This document shows positions 27,884 through 36,551 of a stretch of 64,000 bases of DNA, piece by piece. A program made the translations under genes and the position numbers. A model generated the notes under the pieces. It saw only the letters and a program-made list of their open reading frames with translations, was not told the DNA's origin and did no database searches. Position 1 is the first letter of the stretch. The number at the start of each line of letters is the position of its first letter. The DNA is taken from NCBI RefSeq assembly GCF_014236855.1, contig NZ_CP051261.1, positions 868,001 through 932,000 on the forward strand. The letters run 5' to 3'. This DNA is from Xanthomonas sp. SI (GTDB lineage Bacteria > Pseudomonadota > Gammaproteobacteria > Xanthomonadales > Xanthomonadaceae).

Positions 27884-29034
27884 GCGCCGCTTCCGTGAGC
27901 ATCCCCGCCGTGGCGCCGTCGCGCGAACGCTTCCTGTCGCTGGACGTGTTCCGCGGCCTGACCATCTTCCTGATGATCCTGGTCAACACGCCCGGGGCCG
28001 GCGCCGATGCGTTCGTGCAGTTGCGGCACACGCCGTGGTTCGGCTTCACCGCCGCCGATCTGGTGTTCCCGTCGTTCCTGTTCGCGGTCGGCAACGCGAT
28101 GAGCTTCGCGCTGGACCGCGGCCAGCCGCTCGGCGCGTTCCTGCGCCGGATCGGCAAGCGCAGCGCGCTGATCTTCCTGCTCGGCTTCCTGATGTACTGG
28201 TTTCCGTTCGTGCACCAGGGCGCCGACGGCAGCTGGAGCTTCACCGCGATCGACCAGACCCGGGTGCCGGGCGTGTTGCAGCGCATTGCGCTGTGCTACG
28301 CGCTGGGGGCGCTGCTGTGCCGCTGGCTGCCGCCGCGCGGGCTGCTGGCCGCCTGCGTCGCGCTGCTGCTCGGCTACTGGGCGGCGCTGTATCTGTGGGG
28401 CCAGCCGGGCGCGGAACTGAGCAAGCTCGGCAACGCCGGCACGCGCCTGGACCTGTGGCTGCTGGATCCGGCGCAGCTGTACCGCAAGGACGGCGGCTTC
28501 GATCCGGAAGGCTTGCTCGGCACGCTGCCGGCCACGGTGAATGTCATCGCCGGCTACCTGACCGGCCTGTACGTGCGCCGTGTCGGCAAGCAGGCACGCA
28601 CGGTGCGCTGGCTGCTGCTGGCCGGCATCGCGCTGGCGCTGCTTGCCCTGGCCTGGCAGCCGTGGTTCCCGCTGGCCAAGAAGCTGTGGACCAGTTCGTT
28701 CGTGCTGCTGACCGTGGGCCTGGACCTGTTGCTGCTGGGTGCGCTGCTGTGGGCGATCGAGGTACGCCAGTGGCGGGCCGGCAGCGGCTTCTTCACCGTG
28801 CTCGGACGCAATCCATTGGCGATTTACCTGTTCTCCGAATTGTTCGTGATCAGCCTGCGGCTGGTTCCGGCCGGCGCCAGTGGAATGGACCTGTACCAAT
28901 GGGTGGGCATCGCGGTGTTCCAGCGGCTGCTGCCGGGACCCTGGGGTAGCCTGGCCTGTGCCCTGGCCTACACCCTGCTGTGCTGGGCGATGGGCTGGTG
29001 GATGGACCGGCGGCGGCTGTACCTGCGGCTCTGA
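27880..29034 (+). CDS. nagX: NagX-like / HGSNAT-related inner-membrane acyltransferase family protein
   Basis: A 384-aa polytopic protein with about ten membrane helices. The N-terminus 'RERFLSLDVFRGLTIFLMIL' is the hallmark of the heparan-alpha-glucosaminide N-acetyltransferase / DUF5009 group, followed by 'FTAADLVFPSFLFAVGNAM' and 'RVPGVLQRIALCYALGALL'. Family members catalyse or are thought to assist transmembrane acetylation of terminal glucosamine. In GlcNAc operons the gene is called nagX. The start ATG overlaps the GH89 stop (ATGA), so a longer upstream frame is ignored. Partnership with GH89 mirrors the human lysosomal pair HGSNAT-NAGLU. Confidence 0.9.
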   Translation: MSAASVSIPAVAPSRERFLSLDVFRGLTIFLMILVNTPGAGADAFVQLRHTPWFGFTAADLVFPSFLFAVGNAMSFALDRGQPLGAFLRRIGKRSALIFLLGFLMYWFPFVHQGADGSWSFTAIDQTRVPGVLQRIALCYALGALLCRWLPPRGLLAACVALLLGYWAALYLWGQPGAELSKLGNAGTRLDLWLLDPAQLYRKDGGFDPEGLLGTLPATVNVIAGYLTGLYVRRVGKQARTVRWLLLAGIALALLALAWQPWFPLAKKLWTSSFVLLTVGLDLLLLGALLWAIEVRQWRAGSGFFTVLGRNPLAIYLFSELFVISLRLVPAGASGMDLYQWVGIAVFQRLLPGPWGSLACALAYTLLCWAMGWWMDRRRLYLRL

Positions 29035-29055
29035 CCCGGCGTGCACAGGCCGCAG

Positions 29056-29083
29056 ATTGGTACTATATTGGACATAATGAATC
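29056..29083 (+). promoter_or_regulatory. AT-rich regulatory site before nagQ
   Basis: In the 71-bp gap before nagQ, an AT-rich island starts with ATTGG at 29056 and repeats it at 29067 (11-bp period, one helical turn), continuing into GACATAATGAAT. It may be an internal promoter and/or the binding site of the GntR-type regulator itself. ATTGGT also occurs twice upstream of the first receptor gene of the locus (19367, 19385). Confidence 0.45.
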
Positions 29084-29105
29084 CATACGGTCCGGAGGGA
29101 GCACG

Positions 29106-29861
29106 ATGACCAAGCCCAAGCCGGAAGCCGACCCCAGACTGGCCGGCTTGGCCGTGGACCCGAGCGCGCCGACCCCGCTGTACCTGCAACTGGCCAGCAA
29201 GCTGGTGGAGGCAATCAAGGGCGGCCAATGGAAGCCGGGCGAGGCCCTGCCTGCCGAACGCCAGCTGTGCGAGCAACTGCAAGTGTCGCGGGTGACCCTG
29301 CGCCAGGCGGTGGACGCGCTGGTCGAACAGGGCCTGGTCTCGCGCCGGCAGGGCGCCGGCACCTTCATCACCTCGCACATCCAGCACCAGCTCAGTGGTC
29401 TGGCCAGCTTCAGCGAAACCCTGCGCATGAAGGGCCTGGAGCCGGGCACGCGCTGGCTGGAGCGGCGCGTGCGCCCGGCGCACGGCGAAGAGATCCTGCG
29501 CCTGGGCCTGTCGCCCGATACCGTGGTGGCGTCGCTGACCCGCCTGCGCAGCGCCGACGGCCGGGTCATGGCCTACGAGAAAGCGGTGCTGCCGCAGCGC
29601 ACCGTGCCCGATCCGCTGGCCATCGGCGATTCGCTGTACGCCTACCTGGACGCGCAGGGCACCCCGGTGGTGCGCGCGCTGCAGTACTTCCGTGCGATCA
29701 ACCTGCCGGCGCGGCTGGCCGGGCACCTGGGCATGAAGGAGGGCGAGGCGATCCTGCACGTGGTGCGGGTCGGCTACACCCGCGACGGCAGCGCGATCGA
29801 GCTGACCGACACCTATTGCCACAACGACTATTACGACTTCGTCGCCGAACTGCGACGCTGA
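29106..29861 (+). CDS. nagQ: GntR/HutC-family regulator of GlcNAc use (NagQ-like)
   Basis: 251 aa. An N-terminal winged helix (about 22-90) has 'PLYLQLASKLVEAIKGGQW', 'LPAERQLCEQLQVSRVTLRQ' and 'GLVSRRQGAGTFI', followed by a UTRA ligand-binding domain (about 110-250, ending 'YCHNDYYDFVAELRR'). HutC-group GntR repressors in GlcNAc operons are named NagQ, and their effector is usually GlcNAc-6-P or a related phosphosugar. The start is supported by a strong GGAGGGA 6 nt upstream. The naming rests on operon context and family. Confidence 0.9.
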   Translation: MTKPKPEADPRLAGLAVDPSAPTPLYLQLASKLVEAIKGGQWKPGEALPAERQLCEQLQVSRVTLRQAVDALVEQGLVSRRQGAGTFITSHIQHQLSGLASFSETLRMKGLEPGTRWLERRVRPAHGEEILRLGLSPDTVVASLTRLRSADGRVMAYEKAVLPQRTVPDPLAIGDSLYAYLDAQGTPVVRALQYFRAINLPARLAGHLGMKEGEAILHVVRVGYTRDGSAIELTDTYCHNDYYDFVAELRR

Positions 29862-29897
29862 TCGACCGACCCACGCGCTTCCGGAGCCCGCCCGCCC

Positions 29898-31178
29898 ATG
29901 ACCACCGCACGGCCTGCCAGTCCCTTCGCCTCGATCGCCATCGTCGGGCTGCTGTTCTTCATCATCGGCTTCTTCACCTGGATCAACGGCCCGCTGATCA
30001 CCTTCGTGCGGCTGGCGTTCGACCTCAACGAGGTCAACGCGTTCCTGGTGCTGATGGTGTTCTACCTGTCGTACTTCTTCCTGGCGCTGCCGTCGTCGTG
30101 GATCCTCAAGCGCACCGGCATGAAGAAGGGCCTGGCGCTGAGCCTGGTGGTGATGGCGGTGGGCGCGGCGGCGTTCGGCCAGTTCGCCACGCAGCGTTTC
30201 TATGCAGGCGCACTGACCGGTCTGTTCGTGATCGGCAGCGGCCTGGCCCTGCTGCAGACCGCGATCAACCCGTACATCAGCATCCTCGGCCCGATCGAGA
30301 GCGCGGCGCGGCGCATCGCGATGATGGGCATCTGCAACAAGATCGCCGGCATCCTGGCGCCGTTCCTGATCGGCACGCTGGTGCTGCACGGCGTCGGCGA
30401 CCTGGCCACGCAGGTGCAGGCCGCCGACCCGGTGGCCAAGGAAGCGCTGCTCACCGCGTTCGCCGCCAAGATCCACCTGCCGTACCTGGTGATGGCCGGT
30501 GTGCTGGTGGTGGTGGCGATCGGCGTGCTGTTCTCGCCGCTGCCGGAACTGAAGGCGTCGGAAGTCAACGCCACGCCGGTCGGCGCCGGCAGCGCCGCGC
30601 AGAAGACCAGCATCTTCCAGTTCCCGCACCTGTGGCTGGGCGTGCTGTGCCTGTTCGTGTACGTGGGCGTGGAAGTGATGGCCGGCGATGCGATCGGCAC
30701 CTACGGCAACGGTTTCCACCTGCCGCTGGACGAGACCAAGCTGTTCACCTCCTACACCCTGGCGGCGATGCTGGCCGGCTACGTGGCCGGCCTGTTGCTG
30801 ATCCCGACGCTGATCTCGCAGGCGCGCTACCTGAGCGTGTCTGCAGTGCTGGGCGTGCTGTTCTCGGCCGGCGCCTACTTCACCCACGGCTACGTGTCGG
30901 TGGGCTTCGTCGCCGCGCTCGGCTTCGCCAACGCGATGATGTGGCCGGCGATCTTCCCGCTGGCGATCAAGGGCCTGGGCCGCCACACCGAGATCGGTTC
31001 GGCCTTGCTGGTGATGGGCATCGCCGGCGGCGCGATCATCCCGCAGCTGTTCGCGGTGCTGAAGCAGCACTTCGATTTCCAGCTGGTGTTCCTGCTGCTG
31101 ATGGTGCCGTGCTACCTGTACATCCTGTTCTATTCCCTGGTCGGCCACCGCGCCGGTCAAGCCTCCGCCCGCGCGTGA
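29898..31178 (+). CDS. nagP: GlcNAc permease, MFS (FHS family)
   Basis: A 426-aa protein with twelve membrane helices. The first helices read 'SIAIVGLLFFIIGFFTWING', typical of the fucose/glucose/GlcNAc proton symporters (FucP/NagP group). Also seen are 'QTAINPYISILGP' and 'GEVMAGDAIGTYG'-like segments ('VEVMAGDAIGTYGNGF'). NagP brings unphosphorylated GlcNAc through the inner membrane, so a cytosolic kinase is needed next; none is in the window. It lies 36 bp after nagQ and 42 bp before nagR. Confidence 0.94.
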   Translation: MTTARPASPFASIAIVGLLFFIIGFFTWINGPLITFVRLAFDLNEVNAFLVLMVFYLSYFFLALPSSWILKRTGMKKGLALSLVVMAVGAAAFGQFATQRFYAGALTGLFVIGSGLALLQTAINPYISILGPIESAARRIAMMGICNKIAGILAPFLIGTLVLHGVGDLATQVQAADPVAKEALLTAFAAKIHLPYLVMAGVLVVVAIGVLFSPLPELKASEVNATPVGAGSAAQKTSIFQFPHLWLGVLCLFVYVGVEVMAGDAIGTYGNGFHLPLDETKLFTSYTLAAMLAGYVAGLLLIPTLISQARYLSVSAVLGVLFSAGAYFTHGYVSVGFVAALGFANAMMWPAIFPLAIKGLGRHTEIGSALLVMGIAGGAIIPQLFAVLKQHFDFQLVFLLLMVPCYLYILFYSLVGHRAGQASARA

Positions 31179-31220
31179 TCGCGCATCATGGGCGTACTTC
31201 CCGACGTGCAGGACCGCAGT

Positions 31221-32288
31221 ATGCGTAGACCCACCATCAAAGATGTCGCCGAGCGGGCGCGGGTATCGTTGAAGACCGTGTCGCGGGTCATCAACAACGA
31301 ACCGTCGGTGATGCAGGCCACGCGCGCGCGCGTGCTGCACGCCATCGCCGAGCTGGACTACGAACCGGATCCGTCGGCGCGCAACCTGCGCAGCGGCACC
31401 CCGTTCGTGATCGGGCTGGTGTACGACAACCCCAATCCGTACCACATCATCGGCGTGCAGAACGGCGTGCTGGCGGCGTGCCGCGAGACCGGCTTCGGCC
31501 TGCAGATCCATCCCTGCGATTCGACCTCGCCGATGCTGGCCGAGGAGCTGGCCGAATGGACCCAGCGCTCGCGCCTGGCCGGGCTGGTGCTGACCGCGCC
31601 GATGTCCGAGCGCGCCGAACTGGTCGCGGCGCTGACCGCGCGCGGGATCAAGACCGTGCGCATCATCGCCGCCACCGAAGATCCCAAGGACGGCCCCTGC
31701 GTCTACGTCGACGACCGCGATGCCGCCTACGAGGTCACCGAACACCTGATCCAGCTCGGCCACCAGCGCATCGGCTTCCTGTGGGGCGGCACCTCGCACC
31801 GCTCCAGCGGCGAGCGCTACGCCGGCTACGAGGCGGCGCTGAAGGACTACGGCATCACCCTGGACAAGCACCTGGTGGTGCCCGGCGACTACACCTTCGA
31901 CGATGGCTTCCGCGGCGCGCGGCGATTGCTGGCGCTGCGCGAGCCGCCGACCGCGATCTTCGGTTCCAACGACGAGATCGCCGCCGGCGTGCTGGCCGCG
32001 GCCAAGTCGGCGGGCATGAACGTGCCCTACGACCTGTCCATCGCCGGCTTCGAGGACAGCCCGTTCTCGCGCCAGTCGTGGCCGGCGCTGACCACCGCCA
32101 AGCAGGCCACCGAAGACATCGCGCGCCACGCCGCCCGGCTGCTGATCAGCCAGCTGCGCAGCGACGCCTACGAAGACCATCCGGCGCCGATGCACAACCA
32201 GGGCTTCGTGCCGCAGCTGGTGGTGCGCGGCTCCACCGCGCCGATGCAGCCGCATTCCCGCCGCTCTCCTTCCCCCGATCCCACATGA
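31221..32288 (+). CDS. nagR: LacI-family regulator (NagR-like)
   Basis: 355 aa. The LacI helix-turn-helix at residues 4-25 is textbook: 'TIKDVAERARVSLKTVSRVI', and the hinge helix follows. The periplasmic-binding-protein-like effector domain spans about 60-335, with 'TPFVIGLVYDNPNPYHIIGV' and 'PPTAIFGSNDEIAAGVLAAA'. In xanthomonads and Shewanella the LacI regulator of GlcNAc operons is NagR. Two matching operator candidates lie at 19174 and 19400. The chosen ATG gives the standard LacI N-terminus; an in-frame ATG at 31188 is possible. Its stop overlaps the next start by 4 bases. Confidence 0.92.
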   Translation: MRRPTIKDVAERARVSLKTVSRVINNEPSVMQATRARVLHAIAELDYEPDPSARNLRSGTPFVIGLVYDNPNPYHIIGVQNGVLAACRETGFGLQIHPCDSTSPMLAEELAEWTQRSRLAGLVLTAPMSERAELVAALTARGIKTVRIIAATEDPKDGPCVYVDDRDAAYEVTEHLIQLGHQRIGFLWGGTSHRSSGERYAGYEAALKDYGITLDKHLVVPGDYTFDDGFRGARRLLALREPPTAIFGSNDEIAAGVLAAAKSAGMNVPYDLSIAGFEDSPFSRQSWPALTTAKQATEDIARHAARLLISQLRSDAYEDHPAPMHNQGFVPQLVVRGSTAPMQPHSRRSPSPDPT

Positions 32289-33325
32289 CCCTGCCCATGG
32301 CACTGCCCACCGAAACCGAAACCCTGATGTTCCGCGAAGCCGCGGAAACCGCCGATGTCGTCGCCGCGCAGTTCGCGCGCAACCATGCCGTGGTCAGCGC
32401 GCTGGCCGCTTCGCTGCGCGCCGATCCACCGCCGTTCGTGGTCACCTGCGCGCGCGGCAGTTCCGACCATGCCGCGACCTACGCCAAGTACCTGTTCGAG
32501 ACCCAGCTCGGCGTCGTCACCGCCTCGGCCTCGCCGTCGGTGGGCTCGGTGTACGCCTCGCCGCTGCAGTTGCGCGGCGCGCTGTACGTGGTGATCTCGC
32601 AGTCCGGTAAAAGTCCCGATCTGCTGCGCAACGCCGAGGCCGCCAAGGCCGCCGGCGCGCGCGTGGTGGCGCTGGTCAACGTCGAGGATTCGCCGCTGGC
32701 GCAGCTGGCCGACACGGTGATCGCGCTCGGCGCCGGCCCCGAGAAGAGCGTGGCCGCGACCAAGAGCTACCTGGCTTCGCTGGCGGCGATCCTGCAGCTC
32801 GGCGCGCACTGGAAGAACGATGCGACGCTGCTCGCCGCGCTCGACGCGCTGCCGCAGGCGCTGCGCGCCGCGTGGCAGGCCGATTGGCGGCCGCTCACCG
32901 ACGGTCTGGTCGATGCGCACAACCTGTTCGTGCTCGGCCGCGGCCTGGGCCTGGCCGCGGCGCAGGAAGCGGCGCTGAAGTTCAAGGAAACCTGCGGCCT
33001 GCATGCCGAGGCCTACAGCTCGGCGGAAGTGAAGCATGGACCGATGGCGCTGGTCGGCCCCGGCTTCCCGGTGCTGGCCTTCGCCCAGCCTGACGAAACC
33101 GGCGCCGGCACCAGCAGCCTGGCCGAGGAATTCCGCGGCCGCGGTGCGCAGGTGTGGCTGGCCAGCGCCGACGGCGATCTGCCGCTGGTCGCCGCGCCGC
33201 ATCCGGTGTGCGCGCCGCTGCTGACCATTCAGAGTTTCTACCGCGCGATCAACGCGCTGGCGCTGCGCCGCGGCTACAACCCGGACCTGCCGCCGCATCT
33301 GAACAAAGTGACGGAGACGGTGTAA
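32285..33325 (+). CDS. nagB-II: Glucosamine-6-phosphate deaminase, NagB-II type (GlmS isomerase-like)
   Basis: 346 aa made of two SIS (sugar isomerase) domains without the GlmS glutaminase half: 'VTCARGSSDHAATYAKYLFE' and 'YVVISQSGKSPDLL' in the first, 'VLGRGLGLAAAQEAALKFKE' and 'SAEVKHGPMALV' in the second, ending 'PHLNKVTETV' like GlmS. NagB-II enzymes turn GlcN-6-P into Fru-6-P plus ammonia in organisms that lack classical NagB. The ATG overlaps the nagR stop (ATGA) and its TAA overlaps the nagA start by one base, so the three are translationally coupled. Confidence 0.95.
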   Translation: MTLPMALPTETETLMFREAAETADVVAAQFARNHAVVSALAASLRADPPPFVVTCARGSSDHAATYAKYLFETQLGVVTASASPSVGSVYASPLQLRGALYVVISQSGKSPDLLRNAEAAKAAGARVVALVNVEDSPLAQLADTVIALGAGPEKSVAATKSYLASLAAILQLGAHWKNDATLLAALDALPQALRAAWQADWRPLTDGLVDAHNLFVLGRGLGLAAAQEAALKFKETCGLHAEAYSSAEVKHGPMALVGPGFPVLAFAQPDETGAGTSSLAEEFRGRGAQVWLASADGDLPLVAAPHPVCAPLLTIQSFYRAINALALRRGYNPDLPPHLNKVTETV

Positions 33326-34470
33326 TGACGACGACGGCGCTGCGCAATGCGCGTGTGCTCGGTGCGGACGGATTCCTCGATGGCGTGAGCGTGCTGCTGC
33401 AGGACGGGCGCATCGCCGCGCTGCTCGACGACGGCGACGCGCGCGTGGCTGCGGCGACGACGCAGCTGGACCTGGGCGGCGGCACGCTGCTGCCGGGTTT
33501 CATCGATGTGCAGGTCAACGGCGGCGGCGGCGTGCTGTTCAACAACAGCACCGACGTCGAGGCGCTGCGCCGCATCGGCCAGGCGCATCGCCGCTACGGC
33601 ACCACCGGCTACCTGCCGACGTTGATCAGCGACGATGTCGAGGTGATGCGCGCGGCGATCGCCGCGACCCGCCAGGCCATCGCCGAGGGCGTGCCGGGCG
33701 TGCTCGGCATCCACCTGGAAGGGCCGTACCTGGCGCCGGCGCGCAAGGGCACCCACAACGTGGACAAGTTCCGCGTGCCCGACGCCGCCGAACTGGCGCT
33801 GGCAACCTCGCTGGACAACGGCGTCACCCTGATCACGCTGGCGCCGGAACGGCTGCCGGTCGACAGCATCCGCGCGCTGGCCGCTGCCGGCGCGCGCGTG
33901 TTCGCCGGCCACACCGCCGGCAGCTACGACGAGATCCGTGCCGGCCTGGAGGCGGGCGTGTGCGGCTTCACCCATCTGTACAACGCGATGTCGCCGCTGC
34001 AGGGACGCGATCCCGGCGCGGTCGGCGCCGCGCTGGAAGACCGTCACGCCTGGTGTGGGCTGATCGTCGACGGCGTGCACGTGCATCCGGCCAGCCTGCG
34101 CGTGGCGCTGGCGGCCAAGCCGCGCGGCACGCTGTTCCTGGTCACCGACGCGATGCCAATGGTCGGCGCCGACAGCCCCAGCTTCGACCTGTACGGCGAA
34201 ACCATCACCGAGGTGGACGGCGTGGTGCGCAACGCGGCCGGCGCCCTGGCCGGCTCGGCGCTGGACATGGCCAGCGCGGTCCGCAACAGCGTGCAGTGGC
34301 TGGGCGTGAGCCTGGACGAAGCCGCGCGCATGGCCTCGCTGTATCCGGCGCAATGCCTGGGCCTGGACGACCGCTACGGCCGCATCGCGCCCGGCTACCA
34401 GGCCGACTTGGTGCTGCTCGACGACGCGCTGCAGGTGCGGCAGACCTGGATCGCGGGCGCGGTGGAATAA
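33325..34470 (+). CDS. nagA: N-acetylglucosamine-6-phosphate deacetylase
   Basis: 381 aa, the standard NagA length. Amidohydrolase motifs are present: 'LLPGFIDVQVNGGGGV' near residue 53, metal-ligand 'GIHLEGPYL' with its Glu, 'FAGHTAGSYDE', 'THLYNAMSPL', 'VDGVHVHP', catalytic Asp in 'LVTDAMPMVG', and 'LYPAQCLGLDDRYGRIAPGY'. The enzyme deacetylates GlcNAc-6-P to GlcN-6-P, the substrate of the preceding NagB-II. It is the last gene of the locus; a REP-like sequence follows 92 bp later. Confidence 0.97.
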   Translation: MTTTALRNARVLGADGFLDGVSVLLQDGRIAALLDDGDARVAAATTQLDLGGGTLLPGFIDVQVNGGGGVLFNNSTDVEALRRIGQAHRRYGTTGYLPTLISDDVEVMRAAIAATRQAIAEGVPGVLGIHLEGPYLAPARKGTHNVDKFRVPDAAELALATSLDNGVTLITLAPERLPVDSIRALAAAGARVFAGHTAGSYDEIRAGLEAGVCGFTHLYNAMSPLQGRDPGAVGAALEDRHAWCGLIVDGVHVHPASLRVALAAKPRGTLFLVTDAMPMVGADSPSFDLYGETITEVDGVVRNAAGALAGSALDMASAVRNSVQWLGVSLDEAARMASLYPAQCLGLDDRYGRIAPGYQADLVLLDDALQVRQTWIAGAVE

Positions 34471-34561
34471 TCGGCGGCGTTGCCGATCGTGCGCCGCGCG
34501 CGTCCGCCCTCGCGCAAGCGGGTGGCGTTCGTCGCCGGCGTGCTGGCGATTTCGATCCAGT

Positions 34562-34590
34562 TGTGGGAGCGACTTCAGTCGCGACGCGCT
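34562..34590. repeat. Single-arm REP-like repeat
   Basis: TGTGGGAGCGACTTCAGT followed by CGCGACGCG matches the left arm of the palindromes elsewhere, but no inverted partner arm follows. It is a solitary REP unit after nagA. Confidence 0.75.
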
Positions 34591-34640
34591 GCACCGTGAA
34601 TGCCGATCGCACCCAAGCGAAAGCCCTCTAGCCTGAGCCG

Positions 34641-35450
34641 ATGCCTACCGCCGGTTCCGACCTGTTCGCCTTGCCGCTGCACGACGGCCTGCACCGGCTG
34701 AGGTTGCGCGACGGCCGCGACGCGATCTGCAAACGTCGCCACGCGATGCCGGCCGATTTCTTCGCCGCCGAAGTGCGCGGCCTGGACGCACTGCGCGCTG
34801 CGGGTGGCCTGCGCGTGCCGCAGGTGTACGCGCAAGGCGAAGACTGGCTGTTGCTCGAAGACCTGGGCGCGGCAGCGCCGCATCCGCACTTCGCCCGGCT
34901 CGCCGGCGAGGGCCTGGCACGCCAGCACCACGTACGCGGCGGCCACTTCGGTTTCGACCACGACGGCTACATCGGCGACAGCCCGCAGAACAACTGTACC
35001 GACTGCGATGGCCATCGCTTCTTCGTCGAACGGCGGCTGCGCCCGCAAGCGGAGCGCGCGCTGCGCAACGCGGCGCTGGGCCCTGCCGACATGGCGCGCC
35101 TCGAACGGCTGTACGCGCGCCTGCCGCAGCTGATCCCGGCGCAGCCGCCGGTGCTGCTGCACGGCGATCTATGGCAGGACAACCTGCACTGCGCCGGCGA
35201 CGGCCTGCCGGCGCTGATCGATGCCGGCGCGGCGCACTACGGCTGGGCCGAGGCCGAGCTGGCGATGCTGACGCTGTTCGGCGAACCCGATCCGCAACTG
35301 CTGCGCAACTACGCCGAACACGCGCCGTTGGCGAACGACTGGCGCGAACGTGCGCCGCTGTACAACCTCTACCACCTGCTCAATCACCTGAACCTGTTCG
35401 GCGCGGGCTACCGTCCGAAGGTGGAGCAGGTGCTGCGCCGCTTCGGGTAG
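34641..35450 (+). CDS. Fructosamine-3-kinase family protein
   Basis: 269 aa with the FN3K/aminoglycoside-phosphotransferase fold: N-lobe 'FFAAEVRGLDALRA' and 'LLLEDLG', then 'GYIGDSPQNN' and the catalytic loop 'HGDLWQDN' (Asp and Asn). The following metal motif, usually 'LIDPAxxxGxxExDLA', reads 'LIDAGAAHYGWAEAELAMLT'. Relatives phosphorylate ketoamines from non-enzymatic sugar damage, allowing protein deglycation. Although next to the nag genes, it does not resemble known GlcNAc kinases (ROK or BadF types), so it should not be taken as the missing NagK. No clear Shine-Dalgarno. Confidence 0.88.
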   Translation: MPTAGSDLFALPLHDGLHRLRLRDGRDAICKRRHAMPADFFAAEVRGLDALRAAGGLRVPQVYAQGEDWLLLEDLGAAAPHPHFARLAGEGLARQHHVRGGHFGFDHDGYIGDSPQNNCTDCDGHRFFVERRLRPQAERALRNAALGPADMARLERLYARLPQLIPAQPPVLLHGDLWQDNLHCAGDGLPALIDAGAAHYGWAEAELAMLTLFGEPDPQLLRNYAEHAPLANDWRERAPLYNLYHLLNHLNLFGAGYRPKVEQVLRRFG

Positions 35451-35498
35451 GATTCGGCATCCCGCCGCGAGCGGACGACTTTGCGACAAGGACGCCGA

Positions 35499-36551
35499 AT
35501 GAAATCAGCTTATCCAGGTGCCTGCGCCTGCCTGTTGGCGATGGCCTGCCTGCCCCTCAATGCCCTGGCTGGCGTCGACGCCAGCGCCGCTTCCGCGCCG
35601 CGGGTCGCCCCTGCCCAGGTCCAGACAGCGTCCGCTGCGCAGACCGCCGATGCGGTGCAGATGCTCGACAAGGCGATTGCGCTGGTGCGCGAGCATGCCT
35701 ACCACGTCGATCGCATCGACTGGGTCCGGACCGAGTCGCGCCTGCGCGCGATGGTGCGCGCAGGCGCGCCGCCGGCCGATGCCTATCCGGCGATTCGCGC
35801 GTTGCTCGAGGCCCTTGGCGACGGACACAGCTTCCTGATGCCGGCCGCCACGGCGGCGATGCGTTCCGATACCGGTACCCGCGCTGTAACTGTCGCGTCA
35901 CCGCCGACGCTGGTGTTGGTGCTGCGCGGCGAGACCGGGTTCGTCGCGATGCCCGGCTTCACTGCTGCCGACCCGGCGGCGCAACAGGCGTTCGCCGCCG
36001 GCATCGGCAACGCCATTGCCGCGGCGGCGGCCCAGACCCGCTGCGGGTGGGTGGTGGACCTGCGCGACGACACCGGCGGCAACATGTGGCCGATGCTCGC
36101 CGCGTTGCGTCCCTTGCTGGGCAATGGCGTGCTGGGCACCATGCGACCCCGCGACGGCAGCAACCTTCCGTGGTCGGCATCGGGCATGCCGCTGGCGGAC
36201 GCGCAGCGCTGGCCAGACCTGACCCAGGTGCCGGTGGCGGTGCTGCAAGGGCCGCGCACCTCCAGTGCCGGCGAAGCGGTCGCCGTTGCGTTTCGCGGTC
36301 GCACTGCCACCCGCAGCTTAGGCCTGCCCAGCGATGGCCGCGTGTCGGCGAACATGTCCTTGCAGTTGCCCGACGGCAGCATGCTCGCGATCGCCAGCGC
36401 CTACTATCGCGACCGCAACGGACAGCTGTATCTGCAGGCGTTGCAGCCGGACCAGCGCGTCGCGGTCGACCCTGGCGCGATCGACAGCACGGTGGGCCAG
36501 GCGCAGGCCTGGCTGGCGACGCAAGGCCGCTGCGCCGGTGGCGGGCGCTGA
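35499..36551 (+). CDS. S41-family peptidase, exported
   Basis: 350 aa with a signal peptide of about 25 residues ('LLAMACLPLNALAG'). The S41 core shows 'ALLEALGDGHSFLMPA' (family His), 'GWVVDLRDDTGGNMWPML' and 'GPRTSSAGEAVAVAF', whose first Ser of SSAGE is the probable nucleophile. No PDZ domain is visible, so it is a compact member. The general-base position expected about 25 residues later ('RSLGLPSDG') is unusual for the Ser-Lys type. AAGGA sits 6 nt before the ATG. Substrate unknown; a periplasmic protease is likely. Confidence 0.9.
   Translation: MKSAYPGACACLLAMACLPLNALAGVDASAASAPRVAPAQVQTASAAQTADAVQMLDKAIALVREHAYHVDRIDWVRTESRLRAMVRAGAPPADAYPAIRALLEALGDGHSFLMPAATAAMRSDTGTRAVTVASPPTLVLVLRGETGFVAMPGFTAADPAAQQAFAAGIGNAIAAAAAQTRCGWVVDLRDDTGGNMWPMLAALRPLLGNGVLGTMRPRDGSNLPWSASGMPLADAQRWPDLTQVPVAVLQGPRTSSAGEAVAVAFRGRTATRSLGLPSDGRVSANMSLQLPDGSMLAIASAYYRDRNGQLYLQALQPDQRVAVDPGAIDSTVGQAQAWLATQGRCAGGGR

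Noticed and set aside
28968..32303. 1111-codon minus-strand open frame
   Set aside because: Opposite nagQ, nagP and nagR, which are well supported.
34641..35450. Fructosamine-kinase-like gene as the missing GlcNAc kinase
   Set aside because: Motifs (HGDLWQDN) are those of the FN3K/APH fold, not ROK or BadF-type NagK; closeness to nagA alone is not enough.
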